Source: Acidimicrobiaceae bacterium (GTDB lineage: Bacteria; Actinomycetota; Acidimicrobiia; Acidimicrobiales; RAAP-2). From it: DNA of 64,000 bases. Shown in pieces: positions 1 through 9,221 of the stretch. The translations under genes were made by a program, and so were the position numbers. The notes under the pieces were generated by a model. It did not search any database. It was not told the origin of the DNA and worked only from the letters and a program-made list of their open reading frames with translations. Positions within the stretch are counted from its first letter, which is position 1. Every line of letters starts with the position of its first letter. The stretch spans positions 1 to 64,000 of the forward strand of contig DAHVAJ010000061.1 of the NCBI GenBank assembly GCA_027314705.1, written 5' to 3'.

Positions 1-1
1 G

Positions 2-418
2 AGGGTGAGGCCGGCCGCCCCGACCGCCAGGGGGCGCCCGAGGCCGCTCACCGCGGCGTCGTCGGCCTGCGGGGAGCGGCGCTGCGCCGAGCTGTACGGC
101 ACCCTCGTGCGCCCCGACGCCGCCGGCATCTACCAAGAGGGCGGCGACGGGGCCGGGGTGTTCGATCCTGCCGCCGAAGCCACCAAGGTGCTCGACGACG
201 CCGTCGCCAAGCTGCGCGCCAGGCACCCCAGCGTCGAGATCCACACCTCGGTCACCGAGGGCTACACGGCCCAGATCCTCGTTGAGGCATCCGCAGGCGC
301 GGACCTCCTCGTCGTCGGAAGCCGCGGCCATGGCGAGTTCGCCGGGATGCTCCTCGGCTCGGTGAGCGAGCACTTCGTCGCCCACGCCCACTGCCCCGTC
401 CTCGTGTTCCGGCACTGA
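2..418 (+). CDS. Universal stress protein, partial or 5'-damaged
   Basis: The C-terminal half is a clear UspA domain. Residues VVGSRGHGEFAGMLLGS fit the nucleotide-binding G-x2-G-x9-G-S signature, and the protein ends in a typical PVLVFRH strand. The reading frame is open to the left edge, and a GTG lies at position 5. The expected UspA N-terminus (a VVGVDGS-type strand with a following helix) is not visible in this frame. The first roughly 30 residues are Pro/Arg/Ala-rich and do not look like a UspA. Either the gene starts outside the window or its 5' part is shifted out of frame. Such proteins bind ATP and act in dormancy or stress responses; the specific role here is unknown. Confidence 0.75.
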   Translation, partial: RVRPAAPTARGRPRPLTAASSACGERRCAELYGTLVRPDAAGIYQEGGDGAGVFDPAAEATKVLDDAVAKLRARHPSVEIHTSVTEGYTAQILVEASAGADLLVVGSRGHGEFAGMLLGSVSEHFVAHAHCPVLVFRH

Positions 419-954
419 AGGACACGGCTGGCCGTCGACAACGGCACCGTCGACTGGAAGCAGGAACCCCACGCCTTGCGGCCCGGTCACGTGAACGGTC
501 ACTCGCGGGGGCGCTTCGGCCCGAGGGAGCGACCCAGCACAGATGTCCACCAACCCCGTCGACGCCGACCGTGACACCGAGGTCGTACCGGGCTTCCGGC
601 CTGGACTCGTAATGCGACAGCACACGCCGACCCAGGCCGGTGCCGCAGAGCAAGCCTTGCTGCCGGGCCGTACGCATCAGCCATCAGCATCGAGGTTTCC
701 GCAACCCGCTAGCAGTGGCGCACCTCGCGGGCGCTACTCGTCCACACCCTGGTCCGGAGCAGCGCCTCCCGCCACCACGCGGCGGGAGGGCATCGCCGGC
801 CACGATGCACGATGTCGCCCACCAGGCTGCCCCCTTACCTCCCCGTCAACGCGGCAAGCACTGCAGCCCTGGCCGACTACCCCCCGAACAACGACCACGC
901 CGCCGAGGATGGCCGTCGACGTCGAAGTCTTTCGCTTCTGAAGGGGCAGGCTGT
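419..954. other. Gene-free stretch
   Basis: No convincing gene is present on either strand. The available open frames have Arg/Pro/Ser-rich compositions typical of shadow frames and show no recognisable domain. There is no tRNA-like fold and no repeat array. It separates the stress-protein fragment from the convergently oriented beta-helix pseudogene. Confidence 0.6.
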
Positions 955-2318
955 CTACTCAGCTGGGAGGGTTGCCGACGAGTCGAGCGGCACCTCAACC
1001 ACGCCGTTGCCATGTGCGGCGCTAACAGCGACCCCAGTGGGCGCGGAGACGCCGCCGGTGTAGTGCACGCCGTCGGACCGGTTGCCTTTGGCCAGGATTC
1101 CACCGGCAACGTTCCAGGTGCCAACCCTGTCCGCTATCTCGACCGTCACGACGTCGTCACCGGACGTGCTGATCGAACCACCGACATGGAGCTCATCGAG
1201 CGCACCGCCAGGCTTGACGCTCAGCGCGATCGCCCTGAGCGTCATCTGCACCCCCTTGACCAGACTCAGACCCTCGCCACCCTCGGTCGAGAGATCCCTC
1301 ATGACGGTCAGCTTGGGCAGCGGCCTGGACAGTTGCACGCCGATCGAGCCATCGCCGTGCGTTTCGATGGACTCGAACATCGCCTCACCCAACGACCCGT
1401 CGTACAGATTGAACCCGCGAGCGCCCTTGCCGTAAGTCTGGATCGGCGCCTGGACCTTCAGTGTCTTGATATCGCTGAAGTTGACGAAGCCGATACCGCT
1501 GGGGCCGTGAGAAGTGATCGGCTCCTGGGCCGTCCATGTCTGCACGTCGCCCCAGTTGTCGAGGACCATGTCGTTCTGGCCGAGCGTGGTCACAGGTCCC
1601 AGATTGGTGACGTTGTCGACGATTGCGCCGCTGATGACGAACACACCGCCGCTGATGAGATCCGGCGTACCTTCGGCGATTCCTCCATCGGTGTAGATCT
1701 CGCCCGTGGTCAGGATCGATATCGTCAAGGTGCCCCCGGACGCCTTGCCGTCGTCTGTCCCGTGGCCGCCGACGAAGACGCCGCTGCCGCGCACCGGCGT
1801 CTGCTCCGACCCTACAGAGACGTTCGTGATCTCAGCAGTGATCTCCATCGAAGCGTCGGCGTGACGGTTCCAGACCGTCAACCCACCCTGCATCGCCTCG
1901 ACGCCGAACCCTCGCGGACGATCGACACGGTCGCGGACGTCGGCCGCCTGGACCGTGAGTCCATCGATCGTAATGTGACCAGAGCGGACGGCGTCCATCG
2001 CGATGATCGCCACCTGCCCAACCGTGGTCACACGCCGCAGGGCGAGCGTGCCCCAGTCGGTCTGGGTGGTGTCGGCGTAAATCGCGACCTCGTGCTCGGG
2101 GACCACCACCTCGATGTCTTCGACGGTGTTGTCCCGGGTGAGCAGAACCCCCTTGGACCCGAACTCCAACCGCCCGCCCCGCAGGCTGACGCCGGGCGCC
2201 AGGACGACACGGGGCGCGCCCGTGATCGTCCCAGACACCTCGATGACCTCAGCTCAGCGCCGTCGGCGACAGCCGCCTGCAACTGTTCGGGAGTGCTCAC
2301 AACACGCGACTCAGCCAT
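955..2318 (-). pseudogene. Beta-helix-like repeat protein, frameshifted near its N-terminus
   Basis: The long frame (955 to about 2250) encodes a Gly/Val/Asp-rich protein of repeated short strands (patterns such as GGTLTISI, GGVFVISGAI, LKVQAPIQTYG), as expected for a right-handed parallel beta-helix. It has no signal peptide and no membrane segment. Its natural start is an ATG at 2318 in another frame, giving MAESRVVSTPEQLQAAVADGAE. The two frames join at 2248-2258, where CTCAG is present twice in tandem. Removing one copy restores a continuous reading ...VADGAEVIEVSGTITG.... The simplest reading is inactivation by a 5-bp duplication. Without it the product would be about 452 residues. A sequencing error cannot be excluded. 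The function of the family is not known to me. Confidence 0.7.
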
Positions 2319-3009
2319 AGAACACCCCACTCGAACGATGCGCAGGACACTATCGGCCTGGTCCAGCCACAGATGACGCAGCAACAAGCTCCGCAGCCGC
2401 ACCGAGCCTCGAGAAGGACAGTCTCGTCCCTCAAACCAGGAGTGACGACCTGCCCGGGACAGCTCCACAAACCCCCCGACGTGGTCGGATCGACACCGCT
2501 GCTGTCGTCCGCCGATCTTCGGAGTCGCCCGCATCGACCACAGGTGCCCCGTATAGGGGAGGTGATGATCCCGAGCCCGGACTTGGTCAACGACGGGGAC
2601 GGACGTCACCTCGGCTACGGCCATCACACGGTATCAGCGTCTCCGGGTACCGCTGACCGATGGGGCCACCGGGCGCTCCTTGCAGGTCACTTGGGCGGCA
2701 GCATCTTGGCGTAGTTGCGCAGCTCTCACCTACGGCCTGCGGCGGCAACAGCGACCAGCAAGGCTTCAGCGGCGAGCGGCGACGGCACCCAGTCGCCGGT
2801 CAACAGCCTGATCAGCGCCCCGGAGGTGCAGCCGACTCCGAGCGCCGTTGAGTAGTGCAGCTGCATGGCGCTGCATAGGGCATGCCCTGTGCAGCCCGCC
2901 GTCGCCGCCCACCGCGATACGCGAAACCGCAGCGTGCCGGCCCGCCCGTGCCCTGGCGCGCCGCCTTTTTGCCCTATGCAGGGGTTGAGTAGGTCCCCAC
3001 AAACGCGCC
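2319..3009. other. Gene-free stretch between pseudogene and tRNA terminator
   Basis: No supported coding region. It contains a 26-bp palindrome (listed separately), a second small palindrome TGCAGCTGCA near 2857, and the word GTTGAGTAG twice (about 2847 and 2985). I see no integrase gene and no copy of the tRNA 3' end, so an integrated element is not demonstrated. Confidence 0.6.
2870..2895. repeat. 26-bp palindrome
   Basis: Near-perfect inverted repeat centred on GCATGC between 2882 and 2883. 12 of 13 position pairs are complementary; the one exception (2876/2889) is a T-G pair that still allows wobble in RNA. The left arm reads GCTGCATAGGGCA. It lies in gene-free DNA and has no T-tract on either side, so an operator or replication/recombination site is as likely as a terminator. 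Confidence 0.6.
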
Positions 3010-3052
3010 CCACAAACGCAGAAGCCGCCGACCAAACATGCTGGTCAGCGGC
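3010..3052 (-). terminator. Intrinsic terminator of the initiator tRNA
   Basis: Read on the minus strand, GCCGCTGACCA pairs with TGGTCGGCGGC around a 7-nt loop (3024-3052). The stem has ten pairs and one mismatch. It is followed by the T-rich run TTCTGCGTTTGT. It starts about 40 nt after the tRNA 3' end on the same strand, which fits termination of that transcript. Confidence 0.75.
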
Positions 3053-3090
3053 CTGTGCATACGCAAAAAGGCGCGAAAAGCACCCGTACT

Positions 3091-3167
<77 letters not shown>

Positions 3168-3231
3168 CTGTGGGGAGAGATGGTAGCACCGTCCCGGCGG
3201 CGGTCGTCCAGCGGGCGCGGTTCCTGCCGGT

Positions 3232-6144
3232 TCAGGCGCTGGGCGTGGTGGTGGTCGTGGTCGGTGCGGTGGCAGTCACGGTGCCCCCGGTCAGCGCCTG
3301 GACCTGCTGCAGGTTCGACGCCATTGAGGTGATGTCGTTCTGGTAGGCCCCGAGGTTGCCGGCCTTGAGGTCCACCTGGCTCTGCTGGTAGTCGGCCTGT
3401 GCCTGGTTGAGCAGTGCCCGTACCTGGGGCGAGAGGGTCCCCGTGGGGCCGGTGGTTCCCGAGGCGGTCGACACCGGCGCGGCGAAGAGGGTCGTCAGGG
3501 CGTCGGACAGCGTGTTCCCGATGGCCGCCGGCTGATTGCCGTAGACGGCGATGACCCGCTGGAGCTCGGGGAACGCGTTGCGGGACGACTCGACGTAGAG
3601 GGGCTGGATGTAGAGGAGGGCGTTGGCCACCGGGATCATAAGCACGTTGCCGAGCAGCACCGACGAGCCGTTCTGGTTGAGCAGCGAGACGGCACTCGAC
3701 ACGGACGGGGTCGCGTCGATCTTGGCGGCCACGATGGCCGGTCCGTTGACAGGGTTGTCCCGTGGCGTGACGAACATCTTGAGTTGGCCGTAGTGGTTGG
3801 GGTCGGATCCGGCGATCATGAAACCGGAGAGGGTCTGGATCTGGCTGCCCGACGACACGGGCACGAAGGCGTCGATCAGATTGAACGATTGGTGGACCTC
3901 GCCCGGAATGCGCATCACCTGGTAGATGGGGGACATCCGGACGAGTTGACCGGTGGAGACCACCTGGCCCTGGGCGTTGACCGTCTGGGTGGTGGCGAGC
4001 GCCTGCGAGGGGGAGCCCGAGCCGGGTGACGGGGAGAGCGTCCAGGCGTCGGCCGCGCTGTAGAAGGACGCGGCCCGGGTGATGTGGTAGCGGCCGTACA
4101 TGGTGGCCTGCACGGCGAAGATGTCCTCCGGATACCGCAGGTGGGCCCGCAGCTCGGACGACATCTTCGACGCCGGCGTGAACATCCCGGGGAAGGCCTT
4201 CTCGTAGGTCTGGATGATCGGGTCGTGGGGGTCCATCACGTAGAAGGTCATCTTCCCCGTGTAGGCGTCGATGAGCACCTTGACCGAGTTGCGGACGTAG
4301 TTGAAGGTGCCGCTCAGGCCGCTTCCCTGGGCCACCGCGCTCGTATCGGCGTTCTGCGCGTAGGGGTAGTTGTCGGTGGTGGTGTAGGCGTCCTGGATCC
4401 ACTCGATGCGCCCGTTCAGGAGTACCGGGTAGGGATCGGCGTCGAGGCTGAGGAACGGGGCCGCCTTCTGCACCCGGGCCTGGACCCCGCGGTCGAACAT
4501 GATCCGCGACGAAGTGGTGATCTGGTTGGAGATGAGCAGGTTGAGGTCGTTGAAGCGGATCGTGAACATGAGCTGCCGGAACAGCGAGGAGAGCTGCACC
4601 CCGCCGTTGCCCGAGTAGTGCGTCTCGACGTTGGCACCGTTGGCGATCTGGTAGTCGATCTCAGGCTGTTTGGTGTTGGCCACCACGTAACCCGAGTTGT
4701 CGAGTCCGAAGTAGACGGAGGGCTGGGTGACCGTGGGCAGCCCGTCCGACGAGGTCGGTGGCACGTCTCCGACGGCGAACTGGGGGTCGCCGTTCGAGGT
4801 GGCCGCGTTGGCCGGCGAGATGATCATGCCGTAGCCGTGGGTGTACTGGAGATGGGTGTTGACCCACGAGTTCGACGGGAGGTCCTGGGAGTTGATCTCG
4901 CGGACGCCGACCACCACCGGCGTGAGCTTCCCGTTCACCGTGTAGCGGTCGAGGGCCAGCGTGTTGAACTGGTAGTAGGACCGGATGTCCTGCAGCTTCT
5001 GGTAGGCGGCGTTGGACTGGAGCGGGTCCCACAGCCGGACGTTGGACAGCGTGTCGCTGTTGGCCGAGAGTTGTGTGGCCGAGAGGCTGGAGGTCGCCGG
5101 GTACGGCGTGCTGGTCACGTTGGCGATGCCCATCGCCGTCCGGGTGGCGTCGATGTTCCGCTGGATGTAGGTCTGCTCCAGGGTGTTCTGGGCCGGGTTG
5201 ACCTTGAGGGCCTGGACGGCCGCCGGGTAGATGGTGCCGGCGGTGAGGGCCACGAGGAACCAGAGGCCCACCCCGAGGATGGGCAGGGCCCAGCCCTGGC
5301 GGCGGATGTTGTAGATGAGGAGGACGGCCGCACCGAAGGAGACGGCGATGAGAAGGTCGAGGGCCGGCAGGCGGGCGTGGACGTCGGTGTACCCCGCCCC
5401 CTGCACGTACCCGTTGGAGGAGAGGTCGAGGTTGAAGCGGGCCAGGTAGTAGCCGACGGCCTTGACCAGGGCGATCAGCCCGAGGATGACCGAGATGTGA
5501 GCTTTGACCGCGGGACGCACGCGGGGACGCTGGCCCTGGAGGCGGATGCCGCCGTTCAGGTAGTGGCTGACGAGCGTCACCAGCAGCACGACGACCAGCG
5601 CCACCAGCGCCCAGTGCACGAGGAACTGCTGGAAGGGCAGCGTGAACACGTAGTACCCGACGTTGCGGTGGAACTGCGGGTCCGAGGCCGGGAACGGCGT
5701 GGCGTTCCGGAACAGGATCCAGTCCTGCCACTGGCCCATGGCCTGGGAGCCGAGGATGAGGGAGAGGACGACCACCACGATGCCCCGGAGCCACCGGGAA
5801 AAGGGTCCCACCACTTCCCGGTACCGCTTCACGAACTCGTCCTCGGCGTCGACGGACGGCCCCTTCGGGGTGAGGCGCTCGGCCACCAGCAGGCTGGACA
5901 GCAGGAGGACGGCGAAGATCGCAGAGAAGACGACCAGGAGGCCGGCCTTGATCTCGAAGAGCTTCAGCCACTCGGCGTGCAGATGGACAGAGGAGAACCA
6001 CAGCGCGTCGGTGTAGAAGAGGGCGAAGGTGCGCAGCGACGCGAACAGGACCACCAGGACCACGATCGCCACGATGATCCACCGCCGACGCCGCCGGTGC
6101 ACTGGTGGCGCGGACGGCGCAGGCATGTCGGTCGGCGGGCGCAC
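3232..6144 (-). CDS. UPF0182 (COG1615) large membrane protein
   Basis: The protein has 970 residues. A short Arg-rich cytoplasmic start is followed by seven hydrophobic segments at about 21-41, 68-90, 119-137, 170-190, 215-235, 258-278 and 285-305. A long, probably extracytoplasmic region follows and ends in a Thr-rich tail (TAPTTTTTTPSA). Length, topology and motifs such as GYGMIISPANA match the actinobacterial UPF0182 family, whose function is unknown. The GTG at 6144 is chosen because TAGGCT lies 6 nt upstream, as for other leaderless genes here; an internal ATG at 6126 is possible. It lies 9 nt after the DivIVA/MuF gene on the same strand, and its promoter hexamer overlaps that gene's stop codon. 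Confidence 0.9.
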   Translation of the reverse strand: MRPPTDMPAPSAPPVHRRRRRWIIVAIVVLVVLFASLRTFALFYTDALWFSSVHLHAEWLKLFEIKAGLLVVFSAIFAVLLLSSLLVAERLTPKGPSVDAEDEFVKRYREVVGPFSRWLRGIVVVVLSLILGSQAMGQWQDWILFRNATPFPASDPQFHRNVGYYVFTLPFQQFLVHWALVALVVVLLVTLVSHYLNGGIRLQGQRPRVRPAVKAHISVILGLIALVKAVGYYLARFNLDLSSNGYVQGAGYTDVHARLPALDLLIAVSFGAAVLLIYNIRRQGWALPILGVGLWFLVALTAGTIYPAAVQALKVNPAQNTLEQTYIQRNIDATRTAMGIANVTSTPYPATSSLSATQLSANSDTLSNVRLWDPLQSNAAYQKLQDIRSYYQFNTLALDRYTVNGKLTPVVVGVREINSQDLPSNSWVNTHLQYTHGYGMIISPANAATSNGDPQFAVGDVPPTSSDGLPTVTQPSVYFGLDNSGYVVANTKQPEIDYQIANGANVETHYSGNGGVQLSSLFRQLMFTIRFNDLNLLISNQITTSSRIMFDRGVQARVQKAAPFLSLDADPYPVLLNGRIEWIQDAYTTTDNYPYAQNADTSAVAQGSGLSGTFNYVRNSVKVLIDAYTGKMTFYVMDPHDPIIQTYEKAFPGMFTPASKMSSELRAHLRYPEDIFAVQATMYGRYHITRAASFYSAADAWTLSPSPGSGSPSQALATTQTVNAQGQVVSTGQLVRMSPIYQVMRIPGEVHQSFNLIDAFVPVSSGSQIQTLSGFMIAGSDPNHYGQLKMFVTPRDNPVNGPAIVAAKIDATPSVSSAVSLLNQNGSSVLLGNVLMIPVANALLYIQPLYVESSRNAFPELQRVIAVYGNQPAAIGNTLSDALTTLFAAPVSTASGTTGPTGTLSPQVRALLNQAQADYQQSQVDLKAGNLGAYQNDITSMASNLQQVQALTGGTVTATAPTTTTTTPSA

Positions 6145-6150
6145 GGGAGC

Positions 6151-6156
6151 AGCCTA
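6151..6156 (-). promoter_or_regulatory. -10 box TAGGCT, leaderless start
   Basis: TAGGCT on the minus strand, 6 nt before the GTG of the UPF0182 gene, with no Shine-Dalgarno between. It overlaps the stop codon of the upstream gene. Confidence 0.6.
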
Positions 6157-7938
6157 GGGGGTGACGGGGGCGAGGAGGCACCGGCACCCGGGGTGCGCGG
6201 GCGGGTGCGTGTGCCCGGTCGGGAACTCCTCCCCCGGCGCCTGGGCGCCGGTGAGCCCGTTGTCCTCGCAGTCCGGACACGGCGTCTCGCCGGCGGCGGC
6301 CACAGGAGCCCACTCCAGGACCGACCCGCCCTTGGCGCGGGCGGCAGCGATGGACCCGAGCGAGAGCGCGGCCACCACGTGGTCGCCGGCCAGGCGTTCG
6401 ACCCGCTCGCCCTTCCACTGACGGAATGCCGACCCCACGTGCTCGATCACGGTGGCCTCGTCGGCGTCGGCCAGGCCCTCCCCTTCGGTCAGCCGGCGAC
6501 GCAGGGGTCCGACGAGGGCGTCGGCCAGCTGGTCGGCCACACCCACGAGATCGTCGGCCGTCGGGGTGGCCGAGCCACCCACCAGGGCGGCCCCGGCCTC
6601 GGCCGCCTGTTCCAGGAAGGGCAAGGCGGCCGTGGCGCAGGCATCCCGCTGCTCGATCTCCTCGGGGAGCATCTGCTCCGACCAGGTCGCGCCCTTGGCC
6701 CGCAGCTTGTCGAGCAGCTCGTTCTGGGCGTCCTGGAGCTCGCGCTTGAGGCGGCGGGCCAGGGCGGTGACCACGGGAGCGATCAGCTCGTCGCGCCGGA
6801 CGGCGAGCGGATGCCGGGCGTCGGGCGGCCCGGCGCCGTCGACCGCCCCGCCGTCGGTGGGCTCGCCGGTCGGGGCATCCACCTCGGTCGCCCCGGCTCC
6901 CGCACCGGCCGCCGGCTCGGTGTGGGCCCTGATCTTGGCGAACAGGGCGTCCACCTGCTCGACCGGCCGGGCACTCGGCAGCAGGTCCTCCCCTGCCTGC
7001 GACAGCACTGCCTCTCCGGATGCCGTCCCCTCGCCCGCCGGAGTGCTCGCTCCGCCGGGCTCCACGGCAGGCGCCTCCCCGGCCGCGCTCGCTCCGACGG
7101 GCTTCTCGGTGGTCGGCCCTACGGCGGCTTCTTCGGCCAGGAGGGCGGCGGCGACCTCCTCCGGCGACCCTTCCTCCGAACGGCCGGACACCGCCCGGGC
7201 CGCGGCCTCGGCCGCCTCCCGGGCGTCGTCCTCGGCAGTGAAGAGGTCGTCGGCGATGCCGTCGATCGAGCGCCGGACGTCGTGGATGGTCTCGGCCAGG
7301 CGCTCGCGCCCGGCCCGGAGCTGGTCGATCTGGGCGTGGAGGACCCGGCGGCGGCGCGAGAGGTCGGCGAGCACCCGGGCCCGCAGCTGCTGGGCTTCCT
7401 CCACCATGGCCCGACACTCCTCACGGGTCCGCTCGGTCAGGGCCTCGGCGTCGGCCCGGGCCTTCTCCAGGGCCTTGGCCACCTGCGCCTCGGTTCGCTC
7501 CTTCAGCTGGGCGGTGGTGGTCTCGGCCTCCGCCGTCCGCTCGGCCAGGTGGGCGTCGGCCCGGGTCCGGACCTGCTCGGCCGCCTCGGTGGCCTCGGCC
7601 AGGAGCCGGTCGGCCTCTGCCCGTGCGTTGGCCGTCACCTCGGACGCGGCCTCGTGGGCGCTCTGGAGGACCCGTGCGGTCTCCTTGCCGACGGCGGCGG
7701 TGAGGGTCATCTCGTCGAGGACCGGGTTGGCCGCCCGGTCCTCGGCGTCGGCGATCTGCTGGTGGAGCTCCCGCTCGTGGTCGGCCTGGGCCCGGAGGCC
7801 GGCAGCGAGCGACTCCAGGTAGTCCCGCACCTCTCCGGGGTCGAACCCGCGGCGTACCGAAGCGAAGGTGTGCCGCGCCACGTCGTCGGGGGCCAGGTGG
7901 GGGGAGGAGCTGATGGTCAGGCGGCGGTCCTCGGGCAT
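6154..7938 (-). CDS. DivIVA-domain coiled-coil protein with MuF-like C-terminal Cys/His motif
   Basis: The protein has 594 residues. Residues about 15-70 form a DivIVA/Wag31 lipid-binding domain (VARHTFASVRRGFDPGEVRDYL). A long Ala/Glu/Arg coiled coil follows to about 260, then a low-complexity linker to about 385 and a second helical domain. The C-terminus carries C554-P-D-C557 followed by PTGHTHPPAHPGCRC (C585, C587). This Cx2C...HPxCRC pattern is the metal-binding end of phage Mu F-like head-morphogenesis domains. DivIVA proteins mark curved membrane at poles and septa; a MuF-type tail is not a standard part of them. The function is unknown. The start is supported by TAGGCT 6 nt upstream. 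Downstream lies UPF0182, so a membrane or division role is plausible. Confidence 0.8.
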   Translation of the reverse strand: MPEDRRLTISSSPHLAPDDVARHTFASVRRGFDPGEVRDYLESLAAGLRAQADHERELHQQIADAEDRAANPVLDEMTLTAAVGKETARVLQSAHEAASEVTANARAEADRLLAEATEAAEQVRTRADAHLAERTAEAETTTAQLKERTEAQVAKALEKARADAEALTERTREECRAMVEEAQQLRARVLADLSRRRRVLHAQIDQLRAGRERLAETIHDVRRSIDGIADDLFTAEDDAREAAEAAARAVSGRSEEGSPEEVAAALLAEEAAVGPTTEKPVGASAAGEAPAVEPGGASTPAGEGTASGEAVLSQAGEDLLPSARPVEQVDALFAKIRAHTEPAAGAGAGATEVDAPTGEPTDGGAVDGAGPPDARHPLAVRRDELIAPVVTALARRLKRELQDAQNELLDKLRAKGATWSEQMLPEEIEQRDACATAALPFLEQAAEAGAALVGGSATPTADDLVGVADQLADALVGPLRRRLTEGEGLADADEATVIEHVGSAFRQWKGERVERLAGDHVVAALSLGSIAAARAKGGSVLEWAPVAAAGETPCPDCEDNGLTGAQAPGEEFPTGHTHPPAHPGCRCLLAPVTP

Positions 7939-7944
7939 GGCCAG

Positions 7945-7950
7945 AGCCTA
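7945..7950 (-). promoter_or_regulatory. -10 box TAGGCT, leaderless start
   Basis: TAGGCT on the minus strand, 6 nt before the ATG of the DivIVA-MuF gene; no Shine-Dalgarno is visible. Confidence 0.6.
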
Positions 7951-7976
7951 CGACGGCGCGTCCACCGACCGGCGGC

Positions 7977-9212
7977 TCATCCTGCCGCGGTCGCGGCGGC
8001 CGGCACCCCGGCGTTCGTCGGCACCTTCGCGGGCAGGTGTCCTCCGTGGGCGGCGATGGCCTGGAGCGCCTGGGCGAGGGTCGACACGGCCACCACGGCA
8101 AGACCCGGGCGGTCCTTCGAGAGCGCGTCCTTGTACTCACCGGGCGGGACGAGGAAGAGGGTGGCTCCGGCGTTCTCGACGGCCACCGTCTTCTGGGCCA
8201 CGCCGCCGACGTCGCCCACGTTCCCGTGGCCGTCCATGGTGCCGGTGGCGGCCACCGTGCGGCCCCCGGTGAGCGACCCCGAGGTGAGGGCGTCGATGAC
8301 GCCGAGCGTCATGGCCAGGCCGGCCGAGGGCCCGCCGATGTTGGTGACGTTGATGGCGATGGGGAAGGGGTAGGTGTGGTCGACCTGGTCCATGGGCTCG
8401 ATGCCGACGTCGAGGGTGGCCGGCTGGCCGCCGATGTCGACCGTGGTGCGACGGAGGGTGAGGCCGACCGGAGTCGGCGGGCCGGTGCCGCCCCGGCGGA
8501 CCGTGAAGGTGACCCGCTGGCCGGACTGGTGGAGGGAGAGCTGGTGGGTCAGATCCTGGGCGGTCGGCGTGGGCACCAGGTCCACCGCCGTGATGACGTC
8601 GCCGACGTGGAGGACCCCGTAGGCGGGGGTGCCCGGGAACGTGCCGAAGATGACGGCCCCGGCCGGGGTGGCCGGCACCTGGTAGCCCAGGTAGCGCAGG
8701 GCCGACACCTTGGCCGCATCCTCGGCCTGGGACATCTCGAGCACGCCCTGGGCCTCGAGCTGGGAGGGTGGGGTGCCGCCGGTCACCGCGCCCTGCGGGT
8801 AGAGGGCGGTGTCGGACTGGAGCTTGAAGTAGAGGTAGCTGAGCGCCGTGACCCGGGCCTCCTCGACGTCGGTCAGGAGGACCGGGCGGGTCACCGGGTG
8901 GGCCTGGTCCTTGGGCACGGTGATGAACTGGGCGACCGACTGGGCCGTTCCCGGCTGGATGGCGTAGTAGGGCAGGTTGACCCGGGAGGCGATGGCGACG
9001 ATCAGGACGGCGGTGACGAAGACGGCCCACGGCCACCACCGGCGGCGCCGGCCCACCGACCGTCGGCGGTCGCGCTCCTCGCGGCGCTCCCGGCGGGTCG
9101 AGCCCGGCTCGGTCGCGTCCTGACCGCCAGTCCCGGCGCCCACGGACGTCGGCGCCTGGTCGAGGGAGAGGAGGTCGTCCTCCGCCCCGTGGGTGGACTG
9201 GTCGTCGGTCAT
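7977..9212 (-). CDS. PDZ and Lon-type membrane serine protease (YlbL-like)
   Basis: The protein has 411 residues. A charged cytoplasmic N-terminus with an RRRRWW stretch precedes one membrane segment (about 62-80). A PDZ domain lies around 190-265 (PAYGVLHVGDVITAVD), and the C-terminus is a Lon-type protease domain. The catalytic Ser-Lys dyad is visible: S296 in GGPSAGLAM and K341 in VAQKTVAVENAG, with Lon-like spacing. Members of this family are single-pass proteases with the catalytic part outside the membrane; substrates here are unknown. The ATG at 9212 is only 9 nt from the ATG of the divergent HEAT-repeat gene, so its promoter must lie inside that gene. Confidence 0.9.
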   Translation of the reverse strand: MTDDQSTHGAEDDLLSLDQAPTSVGAGTGGQDATEPGSTRRERREERDRRRSVGRRRRWWPWAVFVTAVLIVAIASRVNLPYYAIQPGTAQSVAQFITVPKDQAHPVTRPVLLTDVEEARVTALSYLYFKLQSDTALYPQGAVTGGTPPSQLEAQGVLEMSQAEDAAKVSALRYLGYQVPATPAGAVIFGTFPGTPAYGVLHVGDVITAVDLVPTPTAQDLTHQLSLHQSGQRVTFTVRRGGTGPPTPVGLTLRRTTVDIGGQPATLDVGIEPMDQVDHTYPFPIAINVTNIGGPSAGLAMTLGVIDALTSGSLTGGRTVAATGTMDGHGNVGDVGGVAQKTVAVENAGATLFLVPPGEYKDALSKDRPGLAVVAVSTLAQALQAIAAHGGHLPAKVPTNAGVPAAATAAG

Positions 9213-9215
9213 AGT
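9210..9215 (+). promoter_or_regulatory. Candidate -10 box CATAGT
   Basis: CATAGT ends 6 nt before the ATG at 9222 and overlaps the start codon of the divergent protease gene. The spacing matches the leaderless pattern seen elsewhere, but the hexamer is weaker. Confidence 0.4.
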
Positions 9216-9221
9216 GGTGCG

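Noticed and set aside
2373..2714. Plus-strand open frame of 113 codons in the gene-free region
   Set aside because: No recognisable domain, no ribosome binding site, and a Ser/Pro/Arg composition like other shadow frames.
4084..8373. Very long plus-strand open frame (about 1430 codons) opposite UPF0182, the DivIVA-MuF gene and the protease
   Set aside because: It is antisense to three well-supported genes, its composition is Gly/Arg/Val/His-rich with no domain, and it arises because stops are rare in GC-rich antisense frames. The same holds for the long antisense frames over tsaD, pcrA, glmS and glmM.
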